Origin: Bog-950 sp046329515
GTDB taxonomy: Bacteria > Bacteroidota > Bacteroidia > Chitinophagales > LD1
Direction: 5' to 3'
Assembly: GCA_046329515.1 (NCBI GenBank)
Contig: JAXLUM010000002.1
Coordinates: 372,001-436,000, forward strand
DNA length: 64,000 nucleotides
The position numbers and the translations under genes were made by a program. Under the pieces are notes generated by a model that was not told the origin of the DNA, did no database searches, and saw only the letters and a program-made list of their open reading frames with translations. Positions 7,104 to 15,299 of the stretch are shown here, one piece after another. Numbering within the stretch: position 1 is the stretch's first letter; every line of letters starts with the position of its first letter.

Positions 7104-8012
7104 CTACTCCCAAACAACTTCCACATAGGGCTTTTGCATATCCTGTTTACGGGTTTCTTCGTCTATAAGGTTGCCTTCAAAAAATTTGCGGTCTTCTTCA
7201 GCAAGGCCGTCTTTCAAATCCTGCCACTGCTTTTCGGCTTCTTGTCTTTTCTGTTTACTACGGTATTCTTTCATTACCTGCTTATCGTGGGTAATCAGCC
7301 AATACTGCGCCTCCAGGGCATCTGCCTCGCTTATAGGGTTGGCACGCGTAAACTTTAAGCCTTCAGCTACTGCTTCAGGTTTTACGGCAACATCCTTGAG
7401 GCCGGCGCGCATGTATAAAACGGTATCCTTCCAGTATAAACGGTAGTCGCGTTCTTTCACCTCCTTATACTGCGGCATATAGAGGTAAGCCTTCCATTGG
7501 GCGAGGGTATTGTACTGCATTTCCTGCTGATACTGTTGGTGCCGCACTTCCATTTCAATTTGCGCCATGTAGCGGTATTTTTTTAGCAGTTGCGGCGCTT
7601 CGTTATAGGCCACTCTGTATAACTGCGTATCGTTAAGCAGGTAATAATAACTGTTGCGCTTGCCATCGGCCCGAAACAGGTAGGTAGTGTCTCCGGCAAT
7701 GGAATCAGTGTATTCCTCTTTAGTGCAACGCGCTATGTCTAAAACGTAAGGTTCCGGTATATACTCTACCCAGCGGTTTTTCTCCTTTACAAAAATGGCA
7801 TCCTGCCATATGCCGTAAGCCAGCGTATCTAAGACGCTGGTTCTGCCTTCGGGGGCCGTTAAGGGAATAAACAGCGTATCGGGCTTATGTGCCAAAAAGG
7901 CTTCCCACTCTTTAGGGTCGCCTTTAGGGGAAAAGATATTGCACGCCTGCATGGCATAAAGGCAGCAAAGTATAAGCAGCGGGTAATAGAAGTTTTTAGG
8001 TAAAGCGTTCAT
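7104..8012 (-). CDS. Predicted lipoprotein of unknown function
   Basis: A 302-residue protein with a hydrophobic N-terminal segment ending in YAMQAC (Cys24), a relaxed lipobox, so it is probably anchored in the envelope. The mature part has many Tyr, Trp, Glu and Lys, and a coiled-coil-like basic region (KQKRQEAEKQWQDLKDGLAE, about 253-272). Repeated short patterns such as DTLAYGIW and DTTYLF suggest a beta-rich N-terminal half. No family is recognised. GC content returns to the level of the flanking core genes here, marking the right edge of the accessory block. It ends 41 bp from the DUF6602-like gene on the same strand. Confidence 0.7.
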   Translation of the reverse strand: MNALPKNFYYPLLILCCLYAMQACNIFSPKGDPKEWEAFLAHKPDTLFIPLTAPEGRTSVLDTLAYGIWQDAIFVKEKNRWVEYIPEPYVLDIARCTKEEYTDSIAGDTTYLFRADGKRNSYYYLLNDTQLYRVAYNEAPQLLKKYRYMAQIEMEVRHQQYQQEMQYNTLAQWKAYLYMPQYKEVKERDYRLYWKDTVLYMRAGLKDVAVKPEAVAEGLKFTRANPISEADALEAQYWLITHDKQVMKEYRSKQKRQEAEKQWQDLKDGLAEEDRKFFEGNLIDEETRKQDMQKPYVEVVWE

Positions 8013-8120
8013 AGGTTCTACAAATTAAAAATAAATAAACACTAAGTCCATTGGTAGTTTTGCTTTATCAATTTTCCCACCCGCCCGTACTAATGCAAAC
8101 ACAGAATCACAAAGTGGAAG

Positions 8121-8170
8121 ATTGCCACGAATTCAAACTTGTAATTTTTAGTGGATTGAATTCTCGCAAT
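8121..8170 (+). repeat. Imperfect inverted repeat, intergenic
   Basis: ATTGCCACGAATTCAA (8121-8136) faces TTGAATTCTCGCAAT (8156-8170), about 15-bp arms with two mismatches. A second perfect hairpin, CTGTTTT-ACA-AAAACAG, follows at 8177-8193. Both lie in the 261-bp space between divergent genes. The arms look like the decayed ends of a small non-coding element, but they could also be a regulatory structure. Confidence 0.45.
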
Positions 8171-8273
8171 GACACTCTGTTTTACAAAAACAGTCTTTTC
8201 ATCTGAAGTACCGCCCTTCACAGGCAAGCTCACCAGCTACTACGCGCCCCAAAAAATTCATTAACTTGGGCAT

Positions 8274-8747
8274 ATGAAATACGCCTTAGTATTTTTTGTA
8301 TTGGCAGTATTAAACGCGCAGGCTCAAAAACTTAGCCCGGTTGATTTTGAGCGACTGAGAGGCACAGGTAATTTTAGCAGCTACCTTAAAACAAAAGGCT
8401 TTTTACAAAGCGCAACAGATACTGCCGCAAAACCCGAAGCGCTTACCTACACCAACACCACCGAAGGAAGTATAGTACTACTAAACAATACTGTAGATGG
8501 AGAAGGGGCCCGAGGATTTACCGCTACGTACCTGCTACCCACAGCTGCAGCCTATGAGGCTTTTATTGCCGCCCTTAAAAAAGCCGGCTATGCCGATAAA
8601 AAAGCCAAGGGCACCTATACCAAATTTATAAGCACCTATGAGCGGCAGTATTTTGTAACTGAGGGTGAACATACGCGCGGCACAAAAAAATTCTACCAAC
8701 TAAAGTATGCTTACACGGCCGGTAAGGAGATTGCAGAGCCGCATTAA
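8274..8747 (+). CDS. Small secreted protein of unknown function
   Basis: A 157-residue protein with a clear signal peptide (MKYALVFFVLAVLNAQAQ, cleavage after AQA). The mature part contains LSPVDFERLRGTGNFSSYL, a central beta-rich stretch and YLLPTAAAYEAFIAALKKAG. No family recognised. It is probably periplasmic because there is no lipobox Cys or T9SS tail. A GC-rich terminator follows 9 bp after the stop and is shared with the convergent gene at 8802. Confidence 0.7.
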   Translation: MKYALVFFVLAVLNAQAQKLSPVDFERLRGTGNFSSYLKTKGFLQSATDTAAKPEALTYTNTTEGSIVLLNNTVDGEGARGFTATYLLPTAAAYEAFIAALKKAGYADKKAKGTYTKFISTYERQYFVTEGEHTRGTKKFYQLKYAYTAGKEIAEPH

Positions 8748-8755
8748 AACAAAAA

Positions 8756-8777
8756 CCCCGGACAATTAGCACCGGGG
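8756..8777 (+). terminator. Bidirectional intrinsic terminator
   Basis: CCCCGG at 8756-8761 pairs with CCGGGG at 8772-8777, with A-rich sequence before and TTTTTA after. It sits between convergent genes ending at 8747 and 8802. Confidence 0.85.
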
Positions 8778-8801
8778 CATTTTTACTCAACAAAAGAAAT
8801 T

Positions 8802-9425
8802 TTATTCACTGGCCAGCATATTGTTTTGTATGCGGGCATTAGTGTTTTGCATTTCTAACAGTGCGGTGTTCTGCACGTCAGCGTTTTCAATTTTCTGGTT
8901 CACGGCTAATACGTCGTTATTGCGGTCAATTTTAGCCTGGTTTAAGGCTTGTTTATCACGCTCTAACAACTGCTTGCGCCTGCTTTGTTCGGCCTTTTTC
9001 TGCTGGGCAGTTAAACCGTTTTTACCTACCGGCTTAACGTTTATAGCCATTACCGAAGTACGGCTTGCCGCTACTGCTGCCCTTTGCTGCGCAATACGTG
9101 TTTTATGGTCGGCCATTAAATCGTGCTTATCGGCACGCAGGTATGCTTTAGCCTGCTTAAGGTCTGCCCGCGATTTACGGAGTTCCTTTTTTGTAGCATT
9201 GGTGTTCATGTTTCGGTCACGCTCACCATGTAGGCGGTCCTTCCAGTGGGCTACATCGCCTTTAGCTGCTTTAATGCCGGTTAAGTCCTTATTAATATCT
9301 GCTTTCTCAAGGTTAAATAAGCCGGAGCTTTTTTGCGTTTGTGCAGCTACGGGTGTGTTTGCCAAAACCAACACCGCTGAAGCCGCCAGGGCAGCCAGGG
9401 CGCCTTTTACTTTCATGCTTCTCAT
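8802..9425 (-). CDS. Periplasmic coiled-coil protein, unknown
   Basis: About 207 residues from the ATG at 9425 (an ATG at 9416 is equally possible; the frame is open further upstream but that part is unlike a signal peptide). The signal sequence VKGALAALAASAVLVLANTP ends at AAAQ-like residues (PVAAQ). The mature protein is rich in Ala, Lys, Arg and Asn with long heptad-like stretches (KKELRKSRADLKQAKAYLRA; SRRKQLLERDKQALNQAKID), so it is a helical or coiled-coil periplasmic protein, perhaps OmpH/Skp-like in shape but not demonstrably in family. It lies downstream of an unusually structured intergenic region and may be regulated through it. Confidence 0.7.
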   Translation of the reverse strand: MRSMKVKGALAALAASAVLVLANTPVAAQTQKSSGLFNLEKADINKDLTGIKAAKGDVAHWKDRLHGERDRNMNTNATKKELRKSRADLKQAKAYLRADKHDLMADHKTRIAQQRAAVAASRTSVMAINVKPVGKNGLTAQQKKAEQSRRKQLLERDKQALNQAKIDRNNDVLAVNQKIENADVQNTALLEMQNTNARIQNNMLASE

Positions 9426-9451
9426 ACCACTTAGTTTTGTTAAACAATGGT

Positions 9452-9468
9452 TAGCCTTTATAAGGCTA
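9452..9468 (-). promoter_or_regulatory. Perfect hairpin in the leader of the coiled-coil gene
   Basis: TAGCCTT-TAT-AAGGCTA, 7-bp arms and a 3-nt loop, 27-43 bp upstream of the ATG at 9425. It is probably in the 5' leader; a regulatory role is inferred from position only. Confidence 0.4.
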
Positions 9469-9541
9469 CCAAGCGCTTTGTGCACTCGTATTTATAACGG
9501 GGGTTAACACGGCTGTGGTATTAAAAAAATTGCAAAAAACA

Positions 9542-9592
9542 CTTTAACATCAACATTAAGTGTTGATATACAATTAATTATAAATGTTAAAG
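9542..9592. repeat. Nested inverted repeats, AT-rich
   Basis: Outer arms CTTTAACAT (9542-9550) and ATGTTAAAG (9584-9592) are a perfect 9-bp inverted repeat. Inside, ATCAACA-TTAAG-TGTTGAT (9549-9567) forms a second perfect 7-bp hairpin that shares its first bases with the outer arm, so the two structures partly exclude each other. Confidence 0.55.
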
Positions 9593-9610
9593 AGAATCAT
9601 TCGGGGCGCT

Positions 9611-9725
9611 AAAAGGAAGGTATACACCTTTAAAAGTGTATACTTGTGTTAACCCTTTATTTGTTAAAATGGGCAAGAGGTTGACACCCGAAAAGTGTCA
9701 ACTTGTGTCAACCTTTGATTTGTTA
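9611..9725. repeat. Twin 60-bp structured element with compensatory changes
   Basis: Two copies 60 bp apart. Copy 1 has GTATACAC (9620-9627) pairing with GTGTATAC (9636-9643), then TT and GTGTTAAC. Copy 2 has GTTGACAC (9680-9687) pairing with GTGTCAAC (9695-9702), then TT and a second GTGTCAAC. Stem positions 3 and 4 differ between copies on both arms so that pairing is kept. Both copies end in TTTGTTAA; in copy 2 this overlaps the stop codon of the TonB-like gene. It may be a repeated protein-binding site, an RNA structure or a terminator-like element. It lies between two minus-strand genes. Confidence 0.75.
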
Positions 9726-10526
9726 ACAGCCTTCGAAACCGAAGGGTATAAGCACCTCCTGTTTAATGCGCACGCCCTTGCTGTTAACAGCAGGTTGCCA
9801 TTGCGGCATGCTGTATAGGGCCTGCATAAGCAGTTGGTCAATGGCTTCGTCGCCACTGCTGCGCTCAAGGCGGGGCTCCAACACTTTGCCGTCTTCAGCA
9901 ATGGTAAATTTTATAATGGCGCGCTCTACTCTTTCTTTTAATGAAACCTCGGGCAGTTTGTAAATCACCTTGTCAGCAAACCAGGTGTTTAACTCATCCT
10001 TGCCCCCGGGGAACTGGGCTTCCACCTGAGGAAGTATAGTGAGTTTGGTATCGCCCTGCACGGCGTAATCGCGCTTACCATACGCATCTTTGCGCTTATC
10101 CTTATACATATAGCGCAGCTTAATGGTGATGTCGGAGCCCGGTGTGGCAGAGGCCAATAAGGTCTTTTGTTCGGCAGTAAGTTTATCACTATTAGCCTGT
10201 GCGGTAGCGGTTTTACCATTAACGGTAGCCGTAATTTCAGTAAACACCACATCAAGCACTTCGCTGTATTTATCCTGCGGGTATTGGTAGCCATCAGCCA
10301 CGGGGCCGGCCTCATTTACGCGGCGGGCCGTAAGCCAGTAACGTTCAGCACTGGTAAGGTTCAGGTTTTGCCACAATAAGGGGCTAAGGTCGTTAATGCT
10401 TTGGGCGTTGGCTATGGTTTGCTCCTTAACAGTAGGGGTAAGGCGCTTAGGTATTTCGTAAGATTTTTGGGCAGTGCCGGTTCCGCTTAAGGCCAGCAAC
10501 AACAGGAAGATGATTGCATTTTTCAT
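9723..10526 (-). CDS. Secreted TonB C-terminal domain protein
   Basis: 267 residues from the ATG at 10526, where the signal peptide MKNAIIFLLLLALSGTGTAQ begins; the frame stays open upstream but that sequence is not coding-like and overlaps the divergent gene. The last about 100 residues are a TonB_C domain: VEAQFPGGKDELNTWF, VIIKFTIAEDGKV-like (here RAIIKFTIAEDGKV), LMQALYSMPQWQPAVNSKG. Unlike classical TonB it has no N-terminal membrane anchor or Pro-rich spacer, so it probably acts free in the periplasm. The middle part (about 30-165) is unassigned. A TATCTTTA sequence upstream of the ATG on the minus strand is a candidate -7 box. Confidence 0.82.
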   Translation of the reverse strand: MKNAIIFLLLLALSGTGTAQKSYEIPKRLTPTVKEQTIANAQSINDLSPLLWQNLNLTSAERYWLTARRVNEAGPVADGYQYPQDKYSEVLDVVFTEITATVNGKTATAQANSDKLTAEQKTLLASATPGSDITIKLRYMYKDKRKDAYGKRDYAVQGDTKLTILPQVEAQFPGGKDELNTWFADKVIYKLPEVSLKERVERAIIKFTIAEDGKVLEPRLERSSGDEAIDQLLMQALYSMPQWQPAVNSKGVRIKQEVLIPFGFEGC

Positions 10527-10688
10527 ACGCTGAGTTTTACGCTGTAAAGATAGAACTGTACTACACGCCCATAGGCACTTTAACCTGACGTTAACCTGTA
10601 GCCCGTATACCAAACAACGGTAGGGAAGGCGGGTTTGCAGAATTACAGGGTAAGTTATATTTGGCACCCGAAAAGCCGCTAAGCAAAG

Positions 10689-12233
10689 ATGAAGAATTAT
10701 TATTTTAATGAGGAGCACGAGATGTTCCGCCAGGGACTAAAAGAGTTTTTACAACGCGAAGTAGTGCCCTATGTTGACCAATGGGAAGAGCAACAACGCA
10801 TACCCAAAGAGCTCTGGAAGAAGTTTGGCGACATGGGTTACCTGGGCCTTAACTACAGCGCTGAATACGGCGGTGAAGCAGTAGATTTTTGGTACTCGGT
10901 AATTTTTTGCGAGGAAGTGGCCAAGGTGTGGAGCGGCGGTTTTGCTGTTACACCATTGGTAATACAGTATATGAGCACGCCTTATATTTATAAGCATGCT
11001 TCGGAACAGTTGAAGAAGAAATACCTTATTCCTACTATTAAAGGGGAACTGGTTTCCTCAATAGGTATTACTGAACCCGGCGCCGGCAGCGATGTGCAGA
11101 ATATTAAAACGCGCGCCGTTCGCGAGGGAGATTATTATATAGTAAACGGTTCTAAAACGTTTATCACTAATGCGGTTTATGGTGATTACATTGTTACCGT
11201 AGTTAAAACCGATGCCTCAAAAGGTTTTGAAGGAGTAAGTCTTTTAATTATTGACCGCAATGCGCCAGGTGTATCAGCCAAGAAACTGAAGAAGCTGGGC
11301 TGGCATGCAAGTGATACAGCAGAACTGTTTTTTGATAATGTAAAAGTTCCTGCCGAAAACCTTATTGGTGAAGAAGGACAGGGCTTTATTTACCTGATGG
11401 GTGGTTTGCAATTGGAACGCTTAACAGGTGCCATCTCCGCCATAGCCGGTTGTGAGAATGCTATGGAATACACTTTGCAGTATATGAGCGAGCGCCAGGC
11501 GTTTGGCCGTTCAATTGACCGTTTCCAGGTGTTGCGCCACCGCATGGCACAATTAGCTGCCGAAATTGAAAGCTGCAAACACTTTGTTTACCACTGCTGC
11601 CGCTTACATAACGATGGCGAATACGTTGTTAAGGAAAGCAGCATGGCAAAACTATTGGCAACAGAATTGAGCGATAAAGTAGCTTACCAGTGCCTGCAAA
11701 ACTTTGGCGGTTATGGCTACATGGAAGAATACAAAATGGCGCGCATGTTCCGCGATAGCCGTATTTTAACCATTGGTGGTGGTTCATCTGAAATTATGCG
11801 CGAGATAATCGCTAAGATGATTATTGACGATAAGAAATACGAAAATAAAGGCTTAACCATACAGTACGCACAAAGCGAACCGCAGGCAGCCACAGCAAAA
11901 ACTAATTCTTCTACTCAAACAAAAACAACAAACATGGCATTAGACACTCTATTGGCAGAATTGACCAAGCGTGCATCAGGAGCCCCGGCTCTGGGCAAAT
12001 CATTAAAGTTTGACTTTGGTGATAACAAAATTTTAATTGATGGAACAGGAGGAAGCAACGTAATTTCAACTGACGATAAGGAGGCCGATTGCGTTATCAG
12101 CATTTCTCAGGATGATATGTTAGGCCTTATGAATGGCTCAGTTAACCCAATGACTGCATTTATGACCGGCAAAATTAAAGTGAAAGGCGATATGGGTATT
12201 GCCATGAAACTACAAGGCCTGTTAAAAGGATAA
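10689..12233 (+). CDS. Acyl-CoA dehydrogenase fused to an SCP2 domain
   Basis: 514 residues. The first about 385 are a complete FAD-dependent acyl-CoA dehydrogenase: ITEPGAGSDVQ, ERQAFGRSIDRFQ, FGGYGYMEEY, and ILTIGGGSSEIMREI. The usual catalytic Glu of short/medium-chain enzymes (in the IxEGT position) is Gly here, as in long-chain and isovaleryl types; the likely base is Glu243 in LQLERL. A polar linker (about 400-418, TAKTNSSTQTKTTN) joins an SCP2 sterol/lipid-carrier domain that begins MALDTLLAELTKRASGAPAL. The linker DNA is A-rich with CAAAAACAACAAACATGG, exactly like a leader and start codon, so the fusion may be recent and internal initiation is possible. A strong bidirectional terminator follows. 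Likely role: beta-oxidation of long or branched acyl-CoAs. Confidence 0.9.
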   Translation: MKNYYFNEEHEMFRQGLKEFLQREVVPYVDQWEEQQRIPKELWKKFGDMGYLGLNYSAEYGGEAVDFWYSVIFCEEVAKVWSGGFAVTPLVIQYMSTPYIYKHASEQLKKKYLIPTIKGELVSSIGITEPGAGSDVQNIKTRAVREGDYYIVNGSKTFITNAVYGDYIVTVVKTDASKGFEGVSLLIIDRNAPGVSAKKLKKLGWHASDTAELFFDNVKVPAENLIGEEGQGFIYLMGGLQLERLTGAISAIAGCENAMEYTLQYMSERQAFGRSIDRFQVLRHRMAQLAAEIESCKHFVYHCCRLHNDGEYVVKESSMAKLLATELSDKVAYQCLQNFGGYGYMEEYKMARMFRDSRILTIGGGSSEIMREIIAKMIIDDKKYENKGLTIQYAQSEPQAATAKTNSSTQTKTTNMALDTLLAELTKRASGAPALGKSLKFDFGDNKILIDGTGGSNVISTDDKEADCVISISQDDMLGLMNGSVNPMTAFMTGKIKVKGDMGIAMKLQGLLKG

Positions 12234-12257
12234 TCAGAAATTGACTACAATAAAAAA

Positions 12258-12274
12258 GGGCGCCATTAGCGCCC
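12258..12274 (+). terminator. Bidirectional intrinsic terminator
   Basis: GGGCGC-CATTA-GCGCCC with AAAAAA before and TTTTTT after; shared by convergent genes ending at 12233 and 12283. Confidence 0.9.
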
Positions 12275-12282
12275 TTTTTTAT

Positions 12283-13695
12283 TTACTGCGCTATGCGCTT
12301 AAAAGGTTTTGCAGCCTCTAATTCAAACGCTAACTCTAACAGTAATTTATCATTACCGAAGGGCGCGCTAAAATGCACTCCTAACGGCATACCGTTGCCT
12401 GCTTCACCTAAGGGCAAGGCAATTGCCGGCGAGCCGGTTACATTCTGTAAACCAGCATAGCTGGCATATTCCAGCGCGCGACGGCAAACCTGCTCATAAC
12501 TCAATTCAGGACTAAAGTGCCCAATAGGCGGCGTGGCGTGTGATACTACAGGGCTCATTATTACATCGTACTTTTCAAACAATGTCTCAGCCTCGCGGCC
12601 AACCTTGCGCAACAAGCCAATGCTACGTGGCGTTTGTAGCGCATTGGTTTTAAACTGTTGGCTAAGCCCCAATGTAAATGGCTCCAGCACACTATGGTCA
12701 ACCTTTGACTTTACCACCAGGTTACCCCAGTGGCTAACCATGTAAGCTAAAAAGCCATAATAGTTAATGTAGTGCACGCCCATATGGTCAATATCATAAG
12801 GCAGCGGCACTTCTTCAACGGTATGTCCTAAACTTTGTAACAAAGCAGCCGTTTCCTTTTGCACGCGTTGCGTATCTTCATCCTGGTGGCCCAATTTTTC
12901 TTTAGCAGGATTAGCAAAAAACGCAATGCGTAAACGTTTCTTTATAGGGTCCGTTACCAATCCTAACTTCGGCAACTTCGGGTTATGGAAAAACTTCTCT
13001 GCTTCTGCATAAAACAAGGCGGTATCGCGAACGCTGCGCGTAAGTACGCCTTCGTATACTATCTGCAATGGCATTAACTGGCTTCCATCCATGGGCACCA
13101 AACGGTGGCGACTTGGCTTAAGCCCAACCAAACCGCAACAACCGGCCGGTATACGCGTGCTACCTGCGCCATCATTAGCTGTAGCAATGGGCACAACCCC
13201 ACTGGCTACCAAAGCTGCTGAGCCAGAGCTGGAGCCTCCTGTGGTATAGTCAGTATTCCATGGGTTACGGGTTACCCCCCAGCGTTCGTTTTCTGTACTA
13301 CATATCAAACCAAACTCAGGCAAGCTGCTCTTACCCAGGTAATTTAACCCGGTAGAAAGCAATTGATCCACAAATCGGCTGTTCTTCTTGGCTACTTTAG
13401 CATTAAAGGAGCCCGTACCCAATTGCGTAGGATATCCCTTAATATTATCGTTATCCTTAATAAATGTTGGCACCCCGTAAAAGGCGCCTTTGTTACTGCC
13501 TGTTATTTTAGCGGCATCATCATAGGCCTTAATCACAATAGCATTCAAGTCTGCATTGGCTTTTTCGGCCCGCGCAATAGCTGCGTCTGTTACTTCCTTA
13601 ACCGAAACTTCTTTTTTGGCTATTGCTTCTGCAACAGCTGTGGCATCTAAATTGCCTAATGCATCATTGGTAAATGCACTCACCGTTTTACCCAT
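12283..13695 (-). CDS. Amidase signature family hydrolase
   Basis: 470 residues from the ATG at 13695 (MGKTVSAFTNDALG); the open frame extends upstream but without family similarity and into the neighbouring gene. It has the Ser-cisSer-Lys catalytic triad: Lys80 in GVPTFIKDND, the Ser run in TTGGSSSGSAALVASG (151-166), and nucleophile Ser179 in NDGAGSTRIPAG. It hydrolyses an amide bond; acyl-amidase or 6-aminohexanoate-oligomer-type hydrolases are the closest fits, but substrate cannot be read from sequence. No signal peptide, so cytoplasmic. The alpha/beta hydrolase gene lies 61 bp upstream on the same strand and the two may be co-transcribed. Confidence 0.9.
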   Translation of the reverse strand: MGKTVSAFTNDALGNLDATAVAEAIAKKEVSVKEVTDAAIARAEKANADLNAIVIKAYDDAAKITGSNKGAFYGVPTFIKDNDNIKGYPTQLGTGSFNAKVAKKNSRFVDQLLSTGLNYLGKSSLPEFGLICSTENERWGVTRNPWNTDYTTGGSSSGSAALVASGVVPIATANDGAGSTRIPAGCCGLVGLKPSRHRLVPMDGSQLMPLQIVYEGVLTRSVRDTALFYAEAEKFFHNPKLPKLGLVTDPIKKRLRIAFFANPAKEKLGHQDEDTQRVQKETAALLQSLGHTVEEVPLPYDIDHMGVHYINYYGFLAYMVSHWGNLVVKSKVDHSVLEPFTLGLSQQFKTNALQTPRSIGLLRKVGREAETLFEKYDVIMSPVVSHATPPIGHFSPELSYEQVCRRALEYASYAGLQNVTGSPAIALPLGEAGNGMPLGVHFSAPFGNDKLLLELAFELEAAKPFKRIAQ

Positions 13696-13756
13696 AGTTA
13701 CCTCGTTTGAGGTGCGGAATTTAAAGCGCAAATCAATAGCTAGGCATTTCCCTGCC

Positions 13757-14620
13757 TCATTTATTTTGCAGAAAGCGACCAATAGCCTCCGCGGTTTCGG
13801 CTGAACGCTCCTCCTGCGGAAAATGCCCGCAACCATCTAACTTCAGGAAGGTAGAGTTAGCAAAGCCGGAGATGAACCTATCTAAATATTTAGGGGAAAT
13901 TACCGGGTCTGCCATGCCCCATATAAATAAGGCAGGCTTAGCTGAAATAGCCTCTTTCCTCTGCCACAACCTCTCAAACCAAGGCTGGTCGTTTAGCATA
14001 CTTTTGGCAAAAGCCAGAGTGCCGTTCCTTTCAGTGCTGTTGCCAAAAGGAGCGGTGTACTGCTTTAAAAGTTTACCCGAAAGTTTTTGCGCCCCGAAGG
14101 AAGAAGGCAGGACAAAGCGTGCGGAGAAGTTTAAGTAGCGATATAAAAAGGGTAGCAGCGGGCTCTTTAATACCCTGCGCAGCTTAATATAATCCGGGTC
14201 GGTTTCACTGCTCCACAACCAGCTATTTAAAATCACCAGGTTCTTAATTCGCTCAGGCTGGTTTATGGCAACATTAAGCCCTATGGGTCCGCCAAAATCA
14301 TGTACTACCAGTGTTATGTTTCGCAAATCTTTCTGTAAAACGAATTTTTCCAACACAGCACTATGGTTTTGGGTAGAATAGTCATAGTGCTCCGGCTTAT
14401 CCGATAGGCCAAAGCCTATATGGTCAATGGCAATACACCTGAATTTGCCGCTTAATTGCTTAATCACATTCCTGTAATCAAAACTCCACGAGGGTGTTCC
14501 GTGAACGAACAAAATAATGTCTCCCTGCCCTTCATCAATGTAATGCAGGCCGTAGCCATTACCGTTAAAGTAGTTTGAGTTAAAGGGATATTCCGATTTA
14601 TTCAGCCAATTATACTTCAT
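13757..14620 (-). CDS. Alpha/beta hydrolase, haloalkane dehalogenase-like
   Basis: 287 residues with HGTPSWSFDYR (oxyanion hole, 40-50), nucleophile Asp108 in VVHDFGG, acid Asp238 in WGMADPV and His266 in GCGHFP. An Asp nucleophile places it with haloalkane dehalogenases and epoxide hydrolases rather than esterases. The two halide-binding residues of true dehalogenases are replaced: the Asn of HGNP is Thr42 and the Trp after the nucleophile is Phe109. It may therefore act on another substrate. No signal peptide. Upstream, 58 bp away on the same strand, is a Crp/Fnr-type regulator; downstream is the amidase, so the three may form a small catabolic operon. Confidence 0.85.
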   Translation of the reverse strand: MKYNWLNKSEYPFNSNYFNGNGYGLHYIDEGQGDIILFVHGTPSWSFDYRNVIKQLSGKFRCIAIDHIGFGLSDKPEHYDYSTQNHSAVLEKFVLQKDLRNITLVVHDFGGPIGLNVAINQPERIKNLVILNSWLWSSETDPDYIKLRRVLKSPLLPFLYRYLNFSARFVLPSSFGAQKLSGKLLKQYTAPFGNSTERNGTLAFAKSMLNDQPWFERLWQRKEAISAKPALFIWGMADPVISPKYLDRFISGFANSTFLKLDGCGHFPQEERSAETAEAIGRFLQNK

Positions 14621-14678
14621 ACCTTTTTGTTACAAAGCTGACAGTACAAGTGGTTATAAAAGTTGGTTTATACCAAGC

Positions 14679-15245
14679 CTAAATTTTAACCTTATTATAA
14701 AGCTTACTGAAATTGGTTGGGGAAATACCCAGGTAAGAAGCAATAAACTTATGCGGTACCAATTGCAAAAGGTGCGGGCTGCGTTTACAAAAATTCCGAA
14801 ACCTTTCTTCAATAGTCAGGCTGTGCAACTCTGTATGGCGGTTAATCATACCTGCCAATAAAGCCTCCGTCATGCGTCTGAACAACCGCTCCAATTGCTG
14901 CGACTCATCAAATAAAGTTTGCAACTCCCCATAAGTAATGTAATCAACTTCGCTATCGGTTAAACAGCTTAAAAAGTATTTTGATGGTGTTTGAAAAGAA
15001 AAAGACTCAGGAATAGCACATAAATTAGGAGGATAAGTGAAAGCAACAACCTGTTCCTTTCCATCATTTTCAGAATAAGACATTTGCACGCCATTCTTTA
15101 TAAAATACAACTCGCGTTGAATTTGACCGGGCACTATGATAAAATCACCTTTGTTAAACGTTTTGGACTTTAATCGTTTTAGAAGCAATTCAAAGTTTGC
15201 TTTATCAATGGGGTGAAACTGTCTTAAAAAATCGTAACTATCCAT
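14679..15245 (-). CDS. Crp/Fnr-family transcriptional regulator
   Basis: 188 residues: a cyclic-nucleotide-binding-type beta roll (about 20-115; FNKGDFIIVPGQIQRELYFI, NGVQMSYSEND) followed by a long dimerisation helix and a C-terminal HTH (about 160-185; LVPHKFIASYLGISPTNFSK). No 4Fe-4S cysteine set is present, so it is not Fnr itself. This short form with a truncated HTH end is frequent in Bacteroidota. Being first in the series with the hydrolase and amidase, it may regulate them in response to an unknown effector. Confidence 0.87.
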   Translation of the reverse strand: MDSYDFLRQFHPIDKANFELLLKRLKSKTFNKGDFIIVPGQIQRELYFIKNGVQMSYSENDGKEQVVAFTYPPNLCAIPESFSFQTPSKYFLSCLTDSEVDYITYGELQTLFDESQQLERLFRRMTEALLAGMINRHTELHSLTIEERFRNFCKRSPHLLQLVPHKFIASYLGISPTNFSKLYNKVKI

Positions 15246-15299
15246 AAAAGCAAATTACCTATCATGCGTCAAACTAACTCAGCGTTAACCAACATACTT

